The notes beneath the pieces were generated by a model that did no database searches, was not told the origin of the DNA, and worked only from the letters and a program-made list of their open reading frames with translations. 64,000 nucleotides of DNA. Origin: Misgurnus anguillicaudatus. Lineage: Eukaryota; Chordata; Actinopteri; Cypriniformes; Cobitidae. Below, one piece after another: positions 33,466 to 45,101 of the stretch; position 1 is the stretch's first letter; each line of letters begins with the position of its first letter. The stretch is from the NCBI RefSeq assembly GCF_027580225.2, contig NC_073340.2:33747001-33811000 (forward strand). The letters are read 5' to 3'. Both the position numbers and the translations under genes were made by a program.

Positions 33466-34697
33466 GGGCTCTATCTTACAGCCGGCGCAATTCAGCGCAA
33501 TGCGCGACGCAAGTGTCTTTCGCTAGTTTCCACCCTGCGCAATTATCATTTTCACGTTTACCGCCACGTTGTTTAAATAGCAAATGCATTTGCGTCCCCT
33601 TTTGCGCCTATGGGCGTTCTGGTCTGAAAACGAGGTGTGTTCAGGCGCATTGTTGGCGCGTTGCTATTTTGAGGCAACTAAAATAGACTACGCCATTGAC
33701 AAACAAAAAAATGGTTAAGTCTAAAGTCAATGGTGCAATATGTTTTTTGTTATTTAAAGAGCGCATTAGTAATATGCGCCTAAACGGGACCACAACGCGA
33801 GTTTGCTTATCACATACATGAATGCGCAGCAGCACAAAAACGCTTTTAAATATGAAAGATTAAAGGATTGAATGTAAAAGATTATTATTGAGTCTGTTGG
33901 ACATAAATGAGGACTAATTATGAGACGTTAGAAGGCGTAAAGAGCTGCTTCACCTGTAACCTGGTAAGTAAATAAATGCTATGCTTTAAACAAATGCATC
34001 TTTTTGTAAATGTTTTTTAAATGCTACCCCACAGATTTATTGTATATGATGACTCTGTACCTGTGGATATGGTGAGATGAGAAACATTTTTAAGTAATGC
34101 TTAAAAAAATACTCGTGACGCTGTCCAAGTGCTGAAACGTGTGGAGAACCGTTTGTAAATTCTTTATCTCCTGTTTGTTACAAATAAAGTATTTTTAGAG
34201 TACAAACCTTTTTTTACATACTTGTAAATTATTTTTTGATGATATTGGATAGCCATACAATTAAAACAATTAAAAGCCTACTTTTTTACTTCCATGACTA
34301 AAAAAAAGGTTTTAAAGGTTTTAATAAAAAATAACAATTTCAATACAAGTGAAAAACAACACAATTATTTAACATTAATCTTAAACTGGGGGTCTTCTTT
34401 CTCCGCTTAGTTTTTCAGTTTACAAAGTCCGTCATCTAAATGGGGATTAGACATAGCGCCAGCGCAACAGGCTTTTAAAGTGAAAGAGAGCTGAGACTCT
34501 CATTGGTTTATTGCACGTTACACCCAAAATACTCCCATTACTCATTAAAAAAATGGGACCAACACTTTTCGACCATGCGCTCGACGCACAAACCATTTTT
34601 CCCGTCGTTAAATTAGCAAAAGTGGATTCAGACACGCCCATTTTGATGTTGTGGTGTGCGCTTTAGACAATGCACTTAGATTGTTAAAATAGGGCTC
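33466..34697. mobile_element. 1.2-kb Harbinger-like non-autonomous element, copy 1
   Basis: Left end GGGCTCTATCTTACAGCC and right end GTTAAAATAGGGCTC are inverted. The GCGC-rich outer parts (GCGCAATTCAGCGCAATGCG, GCTCGACGCACAAACC) enclose an AT-rich core with long T and A runs. It recurs inverted at 54299-55533. Open frames inside have no transposase character. The Harbinger label is from recall of similar fish repeats. Confidence 0.65.
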
Positions 34698-34699
34698 AT

Positions 34700-35985
34700 T
34701 TTGTATACCAATTGGACCGAATTTTAGTCATTTTGAAAAATAAGCAACAGATAATTGTTAGAAACAGATAAAACAGTTTTGATTTATATAGAGTATAATA
34801 GCTCTTAAACAAGGGAGAATAACTTTATTGTAACACCCTGACTTTTCGTTACAACAGCAATTTGCACTCGTCCTTTTAATTCAATCAGGTAAGATTTTAA
34901 TGACACATTGCAGATGAGCAAATGCTTCAAAATGTTCACATTCTTACTTGAAATATAAGACAGATGTATGTTTGCTGTATGTTTAAACATATTGTAAAGG
35001 TCCAAACTCATTTCAGTGACATTAAAAAACATTTTAGCCATTTATCTGGTTTATATGTTAGTTTGTTAGCCTGCCTGATCACTTAATGTTAAACACTTTT
35101 CAGTTCAGATTGGTGGTCTGGTAAAGTATACAGTGCATCTGCTATCCAAAACAAATTGGAAATAAAAAATAAATTGCATCAGGCTCTCATGTTTATATTG
35201 ATTGTAGAAAAATGGCTTGCAAGTGTTAGGTGAATACAGTTTGATAAGTGAAAAAATCTTTATTTTTCAACCCTATAAGGCAACAGTACTTCATTTTACT
35301 GTATCATGTGTCTGATGCAAAGCTGCTAAAATCTGACACAGCACTCGGTTTGAAGTCAGTCAATGCTTTCTTCATGATCATTTACAGTCTGCTGGTTATG
35401 TAATGATATGTTTGCATTCATTTGTTTTGTTTATCATTTAATATGACATGCTAAATCTCTCTCACTTTTTGGTTTTACTGCATGTAAAGAGTATTGCATG
35501 TTTAAGATTGAAATACATTTAAAGTATCTACTGTATATATTAAACAATGAGATTGTTTGAATGAACGGCATTGCTCGTAACTAAAGGAAAACATCTGCTG
35601 TCTTCAGAGTCCAATGTGTTTTTATAGGAGGCTAAATCTCAAAGAATGTCCAGGTCACATTTAACCCTAAAATTATAAAAACAAAAATATTTATTCTATA
35701 TTTTATAAAGACTTCTTGCACTGTAAATTTTATGTGCATTTTCTCCCAGATATCTTTATTGTATTGCAAAAAATATGCATTATTCAAATTGTAGAGAATT
35801 TGTACATTATTGCAGTATATGCTAAGCTAAGTAATAAATGTATTAACGGTGTATTACAGTAATATACAGTATAATTATATTCAAGCAATATAAACATTTT
35901 TATTTCTTTTGATTTTGACATTTTTTAGCATGTTCTTGACAGATTTTGTGTCAATTACACTTGGCTCTTGTTTTTGTCACACAAA
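34700..35985. other. Unique AT-rich sequence
   Basis: No supported gene or element. Several short minus-strand open frames are random in character. Confidence 0.3.
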
Positions 35986-36345
35986 TGATTTCTCATTGGC
36001 AAACATCAACGATGAAAAACTGTTAATAACGCACCAGACACATCAGCATGTCTTAATTTCCCACCCAACCCATTGAAACCATCCAAACAAAGCAAGAGAT
36101 CAGGCTAATCTATGTGCTGGGATATTTTTGCCTCTCCAGAAATGTGCAATTTGGTCAGGCACGAAAAAGAGAGGGAGAGGGGAAAAAATTGAGCAGACCC
36201 TTCCAAGCAATAAATCATTGGATTGCCGGTGACACTCATACAATACGGATATAGTGTTAACTGCAGAAGTGAGACAGGCCTCCTTGCCCCACTGGGGTGA
36301 CCTTGCCTGGCTGCCGTAATCTATCATTCTGACACCGGACACACT
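35985..36345. promoter_or_regulatory. Candidate conserved noncoding sequence
   Basis: Complex unique sequence (CCAAACAAAGCAAGAGATCA, GGCTAATCTATGTGCTGG). No splice or coding support for the overlapping 95-codon minus-strand frame. Confidence 0.25.
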
Positions 36346-37460
36346 GGTTTTGTTTAATATTACACTATTGGCATATACAGTAAACACAATGCAAAGAAAA
36401 TTTAGACACAGGCATGAGGTGAGACAAGAGGAGGTACATGTGTATACACAATCAGAGAGGCATTGTGCTGTCAGGCCTGCGATAACTTTATTTTACAGGC
36501 TTTTCCGCTGGCTGTTTTTACCGCTAGCGTTTTTTACATTGGCATTTGGCAGCTTATTCCAAAATACTAAGATTTGATTTTTAAGAGAAATGTGCACATT
36601 TAAGGTGCATTGAAATTGTACAAATTTAAGGTGCAGAAATGAGGTTGTTGAAGATCACCTATCTGGACTGAAACCGAGGATCCATAAATAATGTATTTTA
36701 GGGTTGACCATTCATTCTTCTTCATGTCACATACGCACACAAATAAATTATTGTTATTCACAATTTGACAGTCACATGCAGTCCGCCTCTCGTTGCTCAG
36801 GGGCAGTTAGGGACAACGCTGTGGGTGTGAATAAACAGTTTGATTCTCATAAAACTCACCTCTGTCAGGTTCATAGCAGCAGAAGCATTTTTAACTAAAA
36901 AATGTATAATGCAGTTTTCAAAAATGTGTGTTTTGTATTTAAACATTACGTTGCATGATAGATGGAAAGGTAACTAGGTGAAAAAGAAGCACATTTCCAT
37001 AATAAACTGCTCTATTTCCATGCACAAATTTTGTACTTTAATACAAAAAATTATTGTATATTCAAATTCAAATAAGTGTACTTATTTGTGCCATTTTGAG
37101 ACACCATGAATATTAAAAATGTTAAACTTAAACCCATCTTTGTATGAAATTTACTATAAGTTCTTTCTAAATACATTTTTTTGTACAGAAAATAGTGCAC
37201 TTAGATGTTCTTAAAATTATATTTAAAAGTACTAAAGAAGATTTTTTAGTAAATTAAGTACAAAATTAGTGCGCGAAACTATAGCACTTTTTGTACATTT
37301 TGGAAATGTATGTGATTTTTTTTGGCTGTGGCATAAATTATGATGAAGTTACACTTTCACAGATCATTCAGTTTAACTGGAGTAAGATCACCAGGTATCT
37401 AGTTTCATTTGCACTTTTTGGGTTATTGAAAAAAAATGTTATTCTGCATTTGGTCCATAC
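36345..37460. other. Unique AT-rich sequence
   Basis: Nothing supported. Repeated AAGTGTACTT-like motifs at 37060-37280 recall the element at 22094-23597 but ends are missing. Confidence 0.3.
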
Positions 37461-37466
37461 AATATT

Positions 37467-37625
37467 GTACATTTACATTTATGCATTTTGTAGATGCATT
37501 TATCCAAAGCCACTTACAGTGCATTACAAGATACAGTATACATTTCTTATCAGTATGTGTGTTCGCTGGGTTCGAACCCACGACCTTTTGTGCTACTAAC
37601 GCAATGCTCTACTGTGAGCACAGCT
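37467..37625 (-). repeat. tRNA-derived SINE, nearly complete
   Basis: On the plus strand the tail ACATTTACATTTATGCATTT and ATTTATCCAAAGCCACTTAC comes first, then GGGTTCGAACCCACGACC (a B box in reverse) and CTAACGCAATGCTCTACTGT, the reverse of a decayed A-box region. The orientation is therefore minus. Relatives are at 313-385, 24590-24640, 42185-42290 and 58783-58930. Confidence 0.7.
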
Positions 37626-37844
37626 ATACTATTGTACTGCTATACTATTACATCCAAGTAGATAAATATGTTGTATTTCCCTTATGTTCATGTCTTTTCT
37701 TGTTAAGGGTACCAAGTAAGTCAGAGCTGCTACTGTTAGCCCTTTAAAAAAAGTAATTATAATGAATGTATGACGTTTTTGATGTACTAAAACAAAACGT
37801 ATTGCTGCTAATACCATCTTTTCTTCTGTTCACCTGCTTTTAGG
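37626..37844. other. Unique AT-rich sequence
   Basis: No supported feature. Confidence 0.3.
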
Positions 37845-38430
37845 TTTCATAGCCGTGCATACAGTATGTGTGTGTGTGATGATAAAGCGGGTGCGCTCTC
37901 CTCTCAGCGAGGGGCTCAGGTACGGTCCTCAGAGAACACGCCGGATAAAGACGACGTTCACGCAAGTGATGCGACTTCGCCGCCGTGACACAAACACATC
38001 TGCGCAACATTCTGAGGTGTGACTCAACACCCAAAACAGCCTCTTTTATCCAAACCAGAGCGGACGGCTTTTGCACGGAGGCTGAGGTGTGATTTTCCCA
38101 TGTAAATGGAGGTCATCGTCGTCTTTGCAATCCGCGGTCGGCATGTCATGGCTGTTTTTGTTTTGTGTGATTATGTACTACCCGCTGGAAAGTTGCTTAT
38201 TTCTGTGTGTAAATTGGATGTAGTATTTTGCAGAATGGCGCCCCAGGCGTAGTGCAAGCTATTGATTGAGCTGGATTCAAGAAGATACACAGGAGGATTA
38301 TGGGAAGAAAAAAACTGAAAACAGAACAACTCTGGGTGCATTTTGTGTGAAAAAAACATCCACTCAGAGTACTGAAGAAAGTAACTAAACAAACCAAATT
38401 AGTGCATGATGACATGAAAGAAGGGCAGGG
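37845..38430. promoter_or_regulatory. Candidate conserved noncoding sequence with CpG
   Basis: Balanced sequence with several CpG (AAGACGACGTTCACGC, GCGACTTCGCCGCCGTG) at 37920-38000. Minus-strand frames (37840-38076, 38171-38415) show no domain. Confidence 0.25.
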
Positions 38431-38434
38431 ATGG

Positions 38435-39121
38435 ATAGAGGGTAGACAGACAGACAGGCAGATATCATGTAGATATAAACGTCAGACAGACAGACTCAAT
38501 AGAAAAATATACAGACAGGCAGGCATAATAGATCGGTAGATAGATGAATGGATGGAAGGATGGATGGACGAGAGGGCAGATAGATAGATAGATAGATAGA
38601 TAGACAGATAGACTGATAGACTGATAGACTGATAGACTGATAGACTGATAGACAGAAAGTAGACAGGCAGACAGACAGATAGTTAGATCGAAAGTAGATA
38701 GACAGACAGATACATGGTATATCTGTCTGTCTGCCCATTTATTTTCTATGTATCTGTCTGTCTATCTACTTTCAATCTATCTATCAGTCTGTCTGTCTGT
38801 CTGCCTGCCTGCCTGCCTATCTACTTCTGATCTGTCTGTCTGTCTACATTATATTTGTTTGTCTATATTATACTTGTCTTTCCATCTATCTATCTATCAT
38901 TTATGTAGATGGTATATCTGTCTGTCTGCCCATTTATTTTCTATCTACATAAATGATAGATATATAGATAGACAGATAGACTGATAGATAGAAAGTAAAC
39001 AGACAGACAGATAGATAGATTGTAGATAGACACATAGATATATAGATAGACAGACTGATAGATAGATAGTAGGCAGACAGACAGATAGATAGACAGACAG
39101 ATCGAAAGTAGGCAGGCAGGC

Positions 39122-39152
<31 letters not shown>

Positions 39153-39346
39153 TAGACAGATATATAGACCGATAGATAGAAAATAGATAGGCAGACATAC
39201 AGATATACCAACGTCATAAATGAGATATAGATGGAAAGACAAATAAAATATAGGCAGACAGACAGACACGATAGAAAAATATATGGCTAGGTAGGCAGAT
39301 AAACAGATATACCATAGAGAGATACTATAGACAGACAGATATACTG

Positions 39347-39386
<40 letters not shown>

Positions 39387-39590
39387 TAGATAGATAGATG
39401 AAACAATTAACAATTGTGAAAAGCGCTATATAAATACAATTGAATTGAATAGATGGACAGACAGACAGACAGACAGACAGATATAGCGTAGACAGATACG
39501 ATAGATAGACAGACAGACAGACAGTCAGATATACCGTAGACAGATACGATGGATAGACAGACAGGCAGACGGCAGATCTAGGCACACACA
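38435..39590. repeat. GATA/GACA (Bkm-like) array that switches strand
   Basis: Tracts of GATA and GACA fill 38435-38715, then the complementary CTGT/CTAT appears at 38716-38930, then GATA/GACA again from 38950 to 39590. The segment TGTCTGCCCATTTATTTTCT occurs at both 38724 and 38923, marking an internal duplication at the switch. All open frames here, up to 159 codons of Tyr/Leu/Ser/Cys/Val/Ile, are artefacts of the repeat. Confidence 0.9.
39417..39450 (-). repeat. L2-type LINE 3'-tail fragment inside the GATA/GACA array
   Basis: AAAAGCGCTATATAAATACA followed by ATTGAATTGAAT reads on the minus strand as the A/T-run-plus-GCGCTTTT tail seen at 12688. It breaks the tetranucleotide array. Confidence 0.5.
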
Positions 39591-39599
39591 TATAGAAAA

Positions 39600-40734
39600 G
39601 ATTAATTTTATTTGATATTTTCTTTAGGCTACGACCACAGTTTGTTCTAAAGTTCTGTGTTGTGCTGACAAAACATGCTGAAAAATTCCCAGGTTGACTT
39701 GTTGTATATTACATCTGGTTCTGCAGAGGGCATCACTTCTCATTGGCCTAAGTGCTGTTGACAAGCCAATTGAATAAAATCTTGCATGCATGTGCACATT
39801 TTCAAACATAAATGTTTATTTTGTCTCAATTGTCCCTGCTTCAACTCTTTCTCTGTGTGTTGTGCAAAGACGTATTGATTCGGTCGTGAATCTATAACAC
39901 CAATGAACTTGATGGAGTTCCTGACAACCGCAAGCGCAACTCGGCACATAGACACGATTGTGGCCGTGTTATTTCTCTCGTGAGGAAACGGGCAAGTCGC
40001 GAAATCTAATCTATACAGCGAGCGACGGCCCTCACCATACTCACCGTAACGCTGCAAGACTTCGGTCCGTAGTTTAACTCTGAAGAGCCGGAGAGGAATA
40101 TGATGAAATATGTAGGAAACCGATGTCGTGAAAAAGTGACATTTAAATGACTTTGAGAAAGAAACTTTATGAAGTTTACCCTTTACCTCTTTCCACCTTT
40201 CTCAGGATCTTTTTTGGGGGAAGGGGTAGCAGACTTTCTTATGTGTCAAGGTGGTCTAAAGAAAGGGATGATGGTTTGAAAAAGATGATCTCCTCTAGAG
40301 AGAAGACATTACTCTACCCCACCTTCATAGTGTCCTTAATACCGCAGGTTTGCCTCTCAAAGACTGCACTACAAACGGACGCTGCCGACTTCACAGGCCG
40401 CTCATAATTGTGAGAATTCAAACAAATCCGTGTGTCAGGCAGCCAGATGGAACTTCAATGTGAGAGCTCAATCGCATGTCTGTTACCTTGAGTTAAATGC
40501 CTTTTTTACTCCGAAAAATATGGAAAAGACTATTGATCAACACCGCTCACCCAGTCACCTGGGGTATAAACCACTGTGTGCTCATGTGAGGCGCTTCATG
40601 ATCATCTGCATCCTTAATATTTGGATTTCCCATCATGCAGTGCACATATATCATCTGCATTCAGGGATAGAGGTTAATGATGGGCCAGTCATGTTTTTCG
40701 TCTCTCTTTATGTTCTTACAGTCACTTTTCACTT

Positions 40735-40766
<32 letters not shown>

Positions 40767-40786
40767 TTTAGAAAATGGTAAATCTG
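39600..40786. other. Unclassified sequence with moderate CpG
   Basis: The 39840-40090 part is CpG-richer than its surroundings, and on the minus strand keeps a 105-codon frame open (39740-40057) with no domain I recognise. A short AT run (40738-40767) lies near the right end. This could be an old element or unique sequence. Confidence 0.3.
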
Positions 40787-42140
40787 CACTGTAAAAAGTA
40801 AAAGTTTTAACTTTTGAAAAGATTAACTTTAAAAAAAGTACTTCAGTCTTTTTTTTCAACTTACATTTTCTGACTTTATATGTGTAATAAGGGTATTTTA
40901 GTGGGATCTAGCGGTGAGAGTGCAAATTACAACCAACCACAATTACGAAATGCAATGAGAAGCTACGGTAGCTGCCACAGGACAAACATGTCGTCCTCTA
41001 AGGCCCTTTCCCAAATGGCGCACTTTATGTGGACTTTCGTTCTCATGGCTTTAAATTGTGCGTGCTCGCTTAGTCCACGAGTCTGTAGAGTGTCCCATCC
41101 CCAGACAGCAGACGACTCTGGGCTGTTGACTTTGGCACAGATCCGGTGCGGATCCGGCCCAGGGTTGTCTGCCGTCTGGGATCTGTCATTTGTACGCTTC
41201 AAAGTGTGCTCATCAGCGCCTCCTTTGCCCCCTTGATGCGGTCTTCGGTGAAGCCCGTACTGTGGCAGGCTTCAAGCACTTCACCAACCCAGAAGTCCTT
41301 GCGAAAGAGCAATCAGAACCAATAGATAGAAAGTAGACAGGCAGACAAACAGACCCGCACTGCAACAGACTTCAAGCACTTCCCCAACCCAGAAGTCCTT
41401 GCGAAAGAGCAATCAGACCAATCAGACCAATCAGACCAATCAGACGATGGATGGGAGAAGTTCACACTGACGGGCAACTTCTCTTCCTATTTCCGGCATG
41501 GAATACGACTCCGGTGCACCCACGTGGTCTCGCATCAAGGGTCCCTAAAGTCTGCACATGATGTCATCAAAGTGTGGACTCTGAGGAGGCAATAGCCCTG
41601 TCCCAAATTAAACTACCAAACAGTATATAAAATTTACCAACCGTAGAAATATACAAAAGTAAAATGCGACCTGCACAACATTTCAGTAATAATATTAATT
41701 CATCACTAAAACATCATTTATAATAGTAAAACAGTCACAAGGACCTTTAATTTGCAAAATGTAAGTTTTTATTTAACTATAGTTCTGAATGTTTTTTTTC
41801 CAAAATACCCAGACGTCACAGGCACACATTGGATCCTGGGTTTTAGGGAAAAAGAGGCCACAGTTGAAGGCTGCAGGTGAAGGAGCCTTCGAATTGGGAC
41901 AGCATTTGTTGCGGCCCGGTGACATCATTGGCTTTCAAATACGGCCTTGGAAGGCCGGAGCCCCTGAATTGGGATGCACAATACATGATGTAAGGTCTTT
42001 ATACACCATTGATAATATAGTTATGTAGATTATATTGAATTTCTGTCAAGAGAAGTCAAAAGTTACACAATGCACGTTTAAGTGAAACATTGATAAAGCT
42101 TAATTTTTTTAAGTAGATCCAAGTTTTGCTTTTTACAGTG
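40787..42140. mobile_element. Possible 1.35-kb element with CACTGTAAAAAG ends
   Basis: The left end CACTGTAAAAAGTAAAAG and right end GCTTTTTACAGTG are inverted. The interior holds other repeat-like material: CCCTTTCCCAAATGGCGCAC (about 41006), CCCTGTCCCAAATTAAAC (about 41598) and TTCGAATTGGGACAG (about 41887), which look like ends of a second family. Pairing of the outer ends is tentative. Confidence 0.35.
41252..41445. repeat. 100-bp tandem duplication followed by a 10-bp repeat
   Basis: CCCGTACTGTGGCAGGCTTC and CCCGCACTGCAACAGACTTC start two copies exactly 100 bp apart (41271 and 41371 as anchors), sharing AACCCAGAAGTCCTTGCG. A GATAGAAAGTAGACAGGCAG piece of the GATA/GACA type lies between. 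The second copy runs into a few units of ATCAGACCAA. Confidence 0.8.
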
Positions 42141-42184
42141 CATGTTTTTAGTTTTAATTTTTATCATTTCATTGAAAAGTTGTG

Positions 42185-42290
42185 GGTTCAATTCCTGGCT
42201 AACACCTACTGATAAAACGCATACTGTATAGACTTAATGCACTGCAATTCACTTTTGATAAAAGCCAAATGCATAAGTAGCGATAATTAG
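42185..42290 (+). repeat. SINE fragment
   Basis: GTTGTGGGTTCAATTCCTGG is a B-box-like tRNA segment, followed by CTACTGATAAAACGCATACT and TTTTGATAAAAGCCAAATGC, the decayed SINE tail. Confidence 0.5.
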
Positions 42291-42890
42291 TTTTATCCAC
42301 GTGTTTATATTTTAATGAGTGTAAGAGCCGTACGTTGATCTAATGAGCTCTTCATCACCTCTTCATCTAGACATGTAGAGAATCTTCATCCACACATCCA
42401 GATGAAAAAGTCGTATGATGTTAGCTACCAGGTCAGCACATCAGAGCTCCACACACTCGTTTTCAATTACTACTAAGCTGACATTTGCCTACCCTTTATC
42501 GGAGAGATCTTTAATCAATGCCGACTTGAGAGGAACAGCGAAAGACTGCTGTGATTTAATATCTAATGTGTGGTAAAGGTGAATGTTGAACATTTATGAT
42601 AATCTGTAATGGATGCTGGGTGAGACTTTCTTCTGGTGTCAGACAAACATCTTTTGGCCTTTGCTTTCCATCTTCACCATGTTCCATAATATGAATAGTT
42701 AAACTCTGCATATGTGACATAACTCATCATCGGTAAAGGCAAAGAGGAATAAATTCACTGATATTTCTCACTTCGAGACCCGTAAGGTTTTTACCTGCTA
42801 TATTTTAGCTTCAAAAGGTCATGTGATATTTTTAACAGGCTAATTTTTGAGTTCACACAAATATGAAATTTTTACTCATCCTTTTATTCC
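42290..42890. promoter_or_regulatory. Candidate conserved noncoding sequence
   Basis: 42300-42600 is complex sequence with TTGATCTAATGAGC, TTTTCAATTACTACTAAGC and GATCTTTAATCAATGCCG. No coding signal. Confidence 0.3.
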
Positions 42891-42894
42891 TTCT

Positions 42895-43081
42895 GCACTT
42901 TCATAAATGTTTACTAAAAAAGTACTCTTTTAAAAAAGGGCCAAATATGTACCAATAAGGTACTGATGTGAACACATTAGTACCGATATGTACCTACAGA
43001 AATATGAACTCTTTTGCTACAAATGAGTATTGTTTTGAAAGGGCATCATTTATTGAACCATTTTTTTCTGACTGTGTGGGA
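42895..43081. mobile_element. GTACC-family element, decayed
   Basis: AAAAGGGCCAAATATGTACC, AGTACCGATATGTACC and TTTTTTCTGACTGTGTG give the family centre and right end. Confidence 0.5.
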
Positions 43082-43164
43082 AAAAAAATGTGTTAGTTTA
43101 ATCTTTTTTGCTAATATGTTATCAAATGCAGATTAAAAAAAATATGAAGAGAATGAGGTTTATA

Positions 43165-43449
43165 CGGAGCCCCTAAGGGGACATGGTGAAAAAAATAAAT
43201 AAAATTATCACGTGCGCATGTAAAACTATCGCGTTTAGTTTCACGTGCTCACATGAAACTATCACGTCCGCACGTAAAACTATCGCGTTTAGTTTCGCGT
43301 GAAAGCAAACTTTCACGTGCGCACGTGAAAGTTTCACGACTGCATGCAAAACTAAACTTTAAAAAAAAATCTGCACATGAAGGTTTCGCGTGAGCACATG
43401 AAACTAAACTTTAGATTTTTTTACTCTGATGTCATCTTAGGGGCTCGGT
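43165..43449. mobile_element. CACGTG-rich MULE-like element, copy 1
   Basis: Ends CGGAGCCCCTAAG and CTTAGGGGCTCGGT are inverted. Flanks AGGTTTATA (43156-43164) and AGGTTTGATA (43450-43459) look like a 9-bp target duplication with one inserted base. The inside is a run of short units, TTTCACGTGCGCACGTGAAA and AAACTATCGCGTTTAGTTT, with at least four CACGTG E-boxes. No coding sequence. Confidence 0.68.
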
Positions 43450-43459
43450 AGGTTTGATA

Positions 43460-44560
43460 GGATTTTAGTGGTAAAATTTTAGAAAAATAAAGTACATCAG
43501 TAGTGCACTGCTACAGCATCTCAGTCATTTTGAATCTTGACAGCCCGTGTCCACGTTTGCTGTTATTAAACGAAAATGAGTGTCAGCATATTGTCCACAG
43601 ATGATAGTCAGGTGAGTGAATGCTTTATCCACAACATTTGAGAAAAGGTCTCCAAAAAAGTCCCATAATTTTTGATAACAAGACAATTTAAGTAGAAAAG
43701 AGTGCTGGTTATCGTATTAGTTCACAGTAGTATGCTCCTTTAATCCTGTAGAGTGTTTTTTGATCAAATTGCTTGTTAAGACGCTCATCTCTCCCTGTAA
43801 GGTTATGTCTGTCTGTCCCTGATGCACATCACACAAACACAATGCTGAACCATTGCATTTGATCTGTGTGCTGTGTTATTTCTCCACAGCAGCGGTTTAT
43901 CCTCCGTGTTACTATGGAGTCGGTCATTCTCTGGTCACTTATTATTTTTCACCCTTGACTGAATTTACAAGAAGTAAAGGGGTTACGTTACCGGGAGTGT
44001 TATGGCTTAATTCTGATTATTACTCTACTGACCTGACACAAGGTAGACATGTTTATTGTTGCCCTGGCATGGTTCGACATAAGAAATAAATGCACATATT
44101 TCATGGCTTTGTTTCAGCAGCACAGTGCTTGTCGTTTGTGTTTTGATTCATGTCATGAAAGCTATTGCCTTTAAAACCAGTGCAGTTTTTCTTAGTCAAC
44201 ATCAAAATGTGACTGTTACCTTCTTATTGTATATTACTTGTTTCGTTGTAGTAAAATAAATGATTAAGTATTTTTCGAGTAGAGCTCACTCCACCTATTT
44301 AATCTGACATCATCAATCACTATCATTAGCCTTTTTTTACCAATCACATGGTTTCTTTATGGTATGCCACGCCCACTTTTCACAAACCAATCAGAAGTGT
44401 TTAAGATCCACAGTATTTGGAGATTGTTATATAATGAATCCTTCCTAATATTTGCCTTTGTATATTTAACTGAAATAGGCTAAAAGACACCTTTTAGGGT
44501 AAAATGAACATTTTAATTTAATTTAACTCTGCATTAGAGGCCTTCGGATGCACCTGTTCA
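43460..44560. other. Unique sequence
   Basis: A 78-codon open frame (43853-44089) follows a fair splice-acceptor-like run (TTATTTCTCCACAG ending at 43889) but shows no domain. Nothing else is supported. Confidence 0.3.
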
Positions 44561-45030
44561 AAACATTCTCAGTTTTCCATGAAATGTATCTTGGATACTG
44601 TTAAACTTCTGAAATACATTATACATACGGACATACACCAGATTTCTCTCCTGTGGCTCCAATCCATCTTTGTAATTCAGAAAATATCTGTGAAAGTTTT
44701 CCTCCGAGCTGTCGAGCTGAAATATGGGGCGGCCAATGTTTTTTTTGGACCTTGTTTTGGAAAGGATTGCACAAGACAGGTTCTCCTCTTTAAATAAGGT
44801 ATAAAAGTGTCAGTTTATGAGAAATTTACACCGCTGGAGTTAGCATGGCCCATTAAAGACTATTTAATGCTATGTCGAGCTATAGTCTTACATCATCACC
44901 ATTAAGGCACACTTCAGCAAAAATAAATAAATTAAAGAGGAAGTTTAATATTTGCAGCCAAATTATAATGCGCCTCAGGCTCTGGAGGAAAAACTGAACG
45001 AGAAATAAATGTAAGACTTCAGAATGTAAG
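44560..45030. promoter_or_regulatory. Candidate conserved noncoding sequence
   Basis: Complex sequence, best at 44815-45020 (GCATGGCCCATTAAAGACTA, AAATTATAATGCGCCTCAGG). No coding signal. Confidence 0.3.
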
Positions 45031-45101
45031 AAACTAGACTTGCGTCAGTTTGTTGATGTGACTTTGTTTCTGTCTTTGCCTAATTTTAATATGATTATAA
45101 T

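Noticed and set aside
38496..39591. Overlapping minus-strand open frames of up to 159 codons, rich in Tyr, Leu, Ser, Cys, Val and Ile
   Set aside because: They are translations of GATA/GACA tetranucleotide repeats, open in all frames because the repeat has no stop in those phases.
43853..44089. A 78-codon frame after an acceptor-like TTATTTCTCCACAG
   Set aside because: No upstream exon, no domain and no polyadenylation context strong enough to call a terminal exon.
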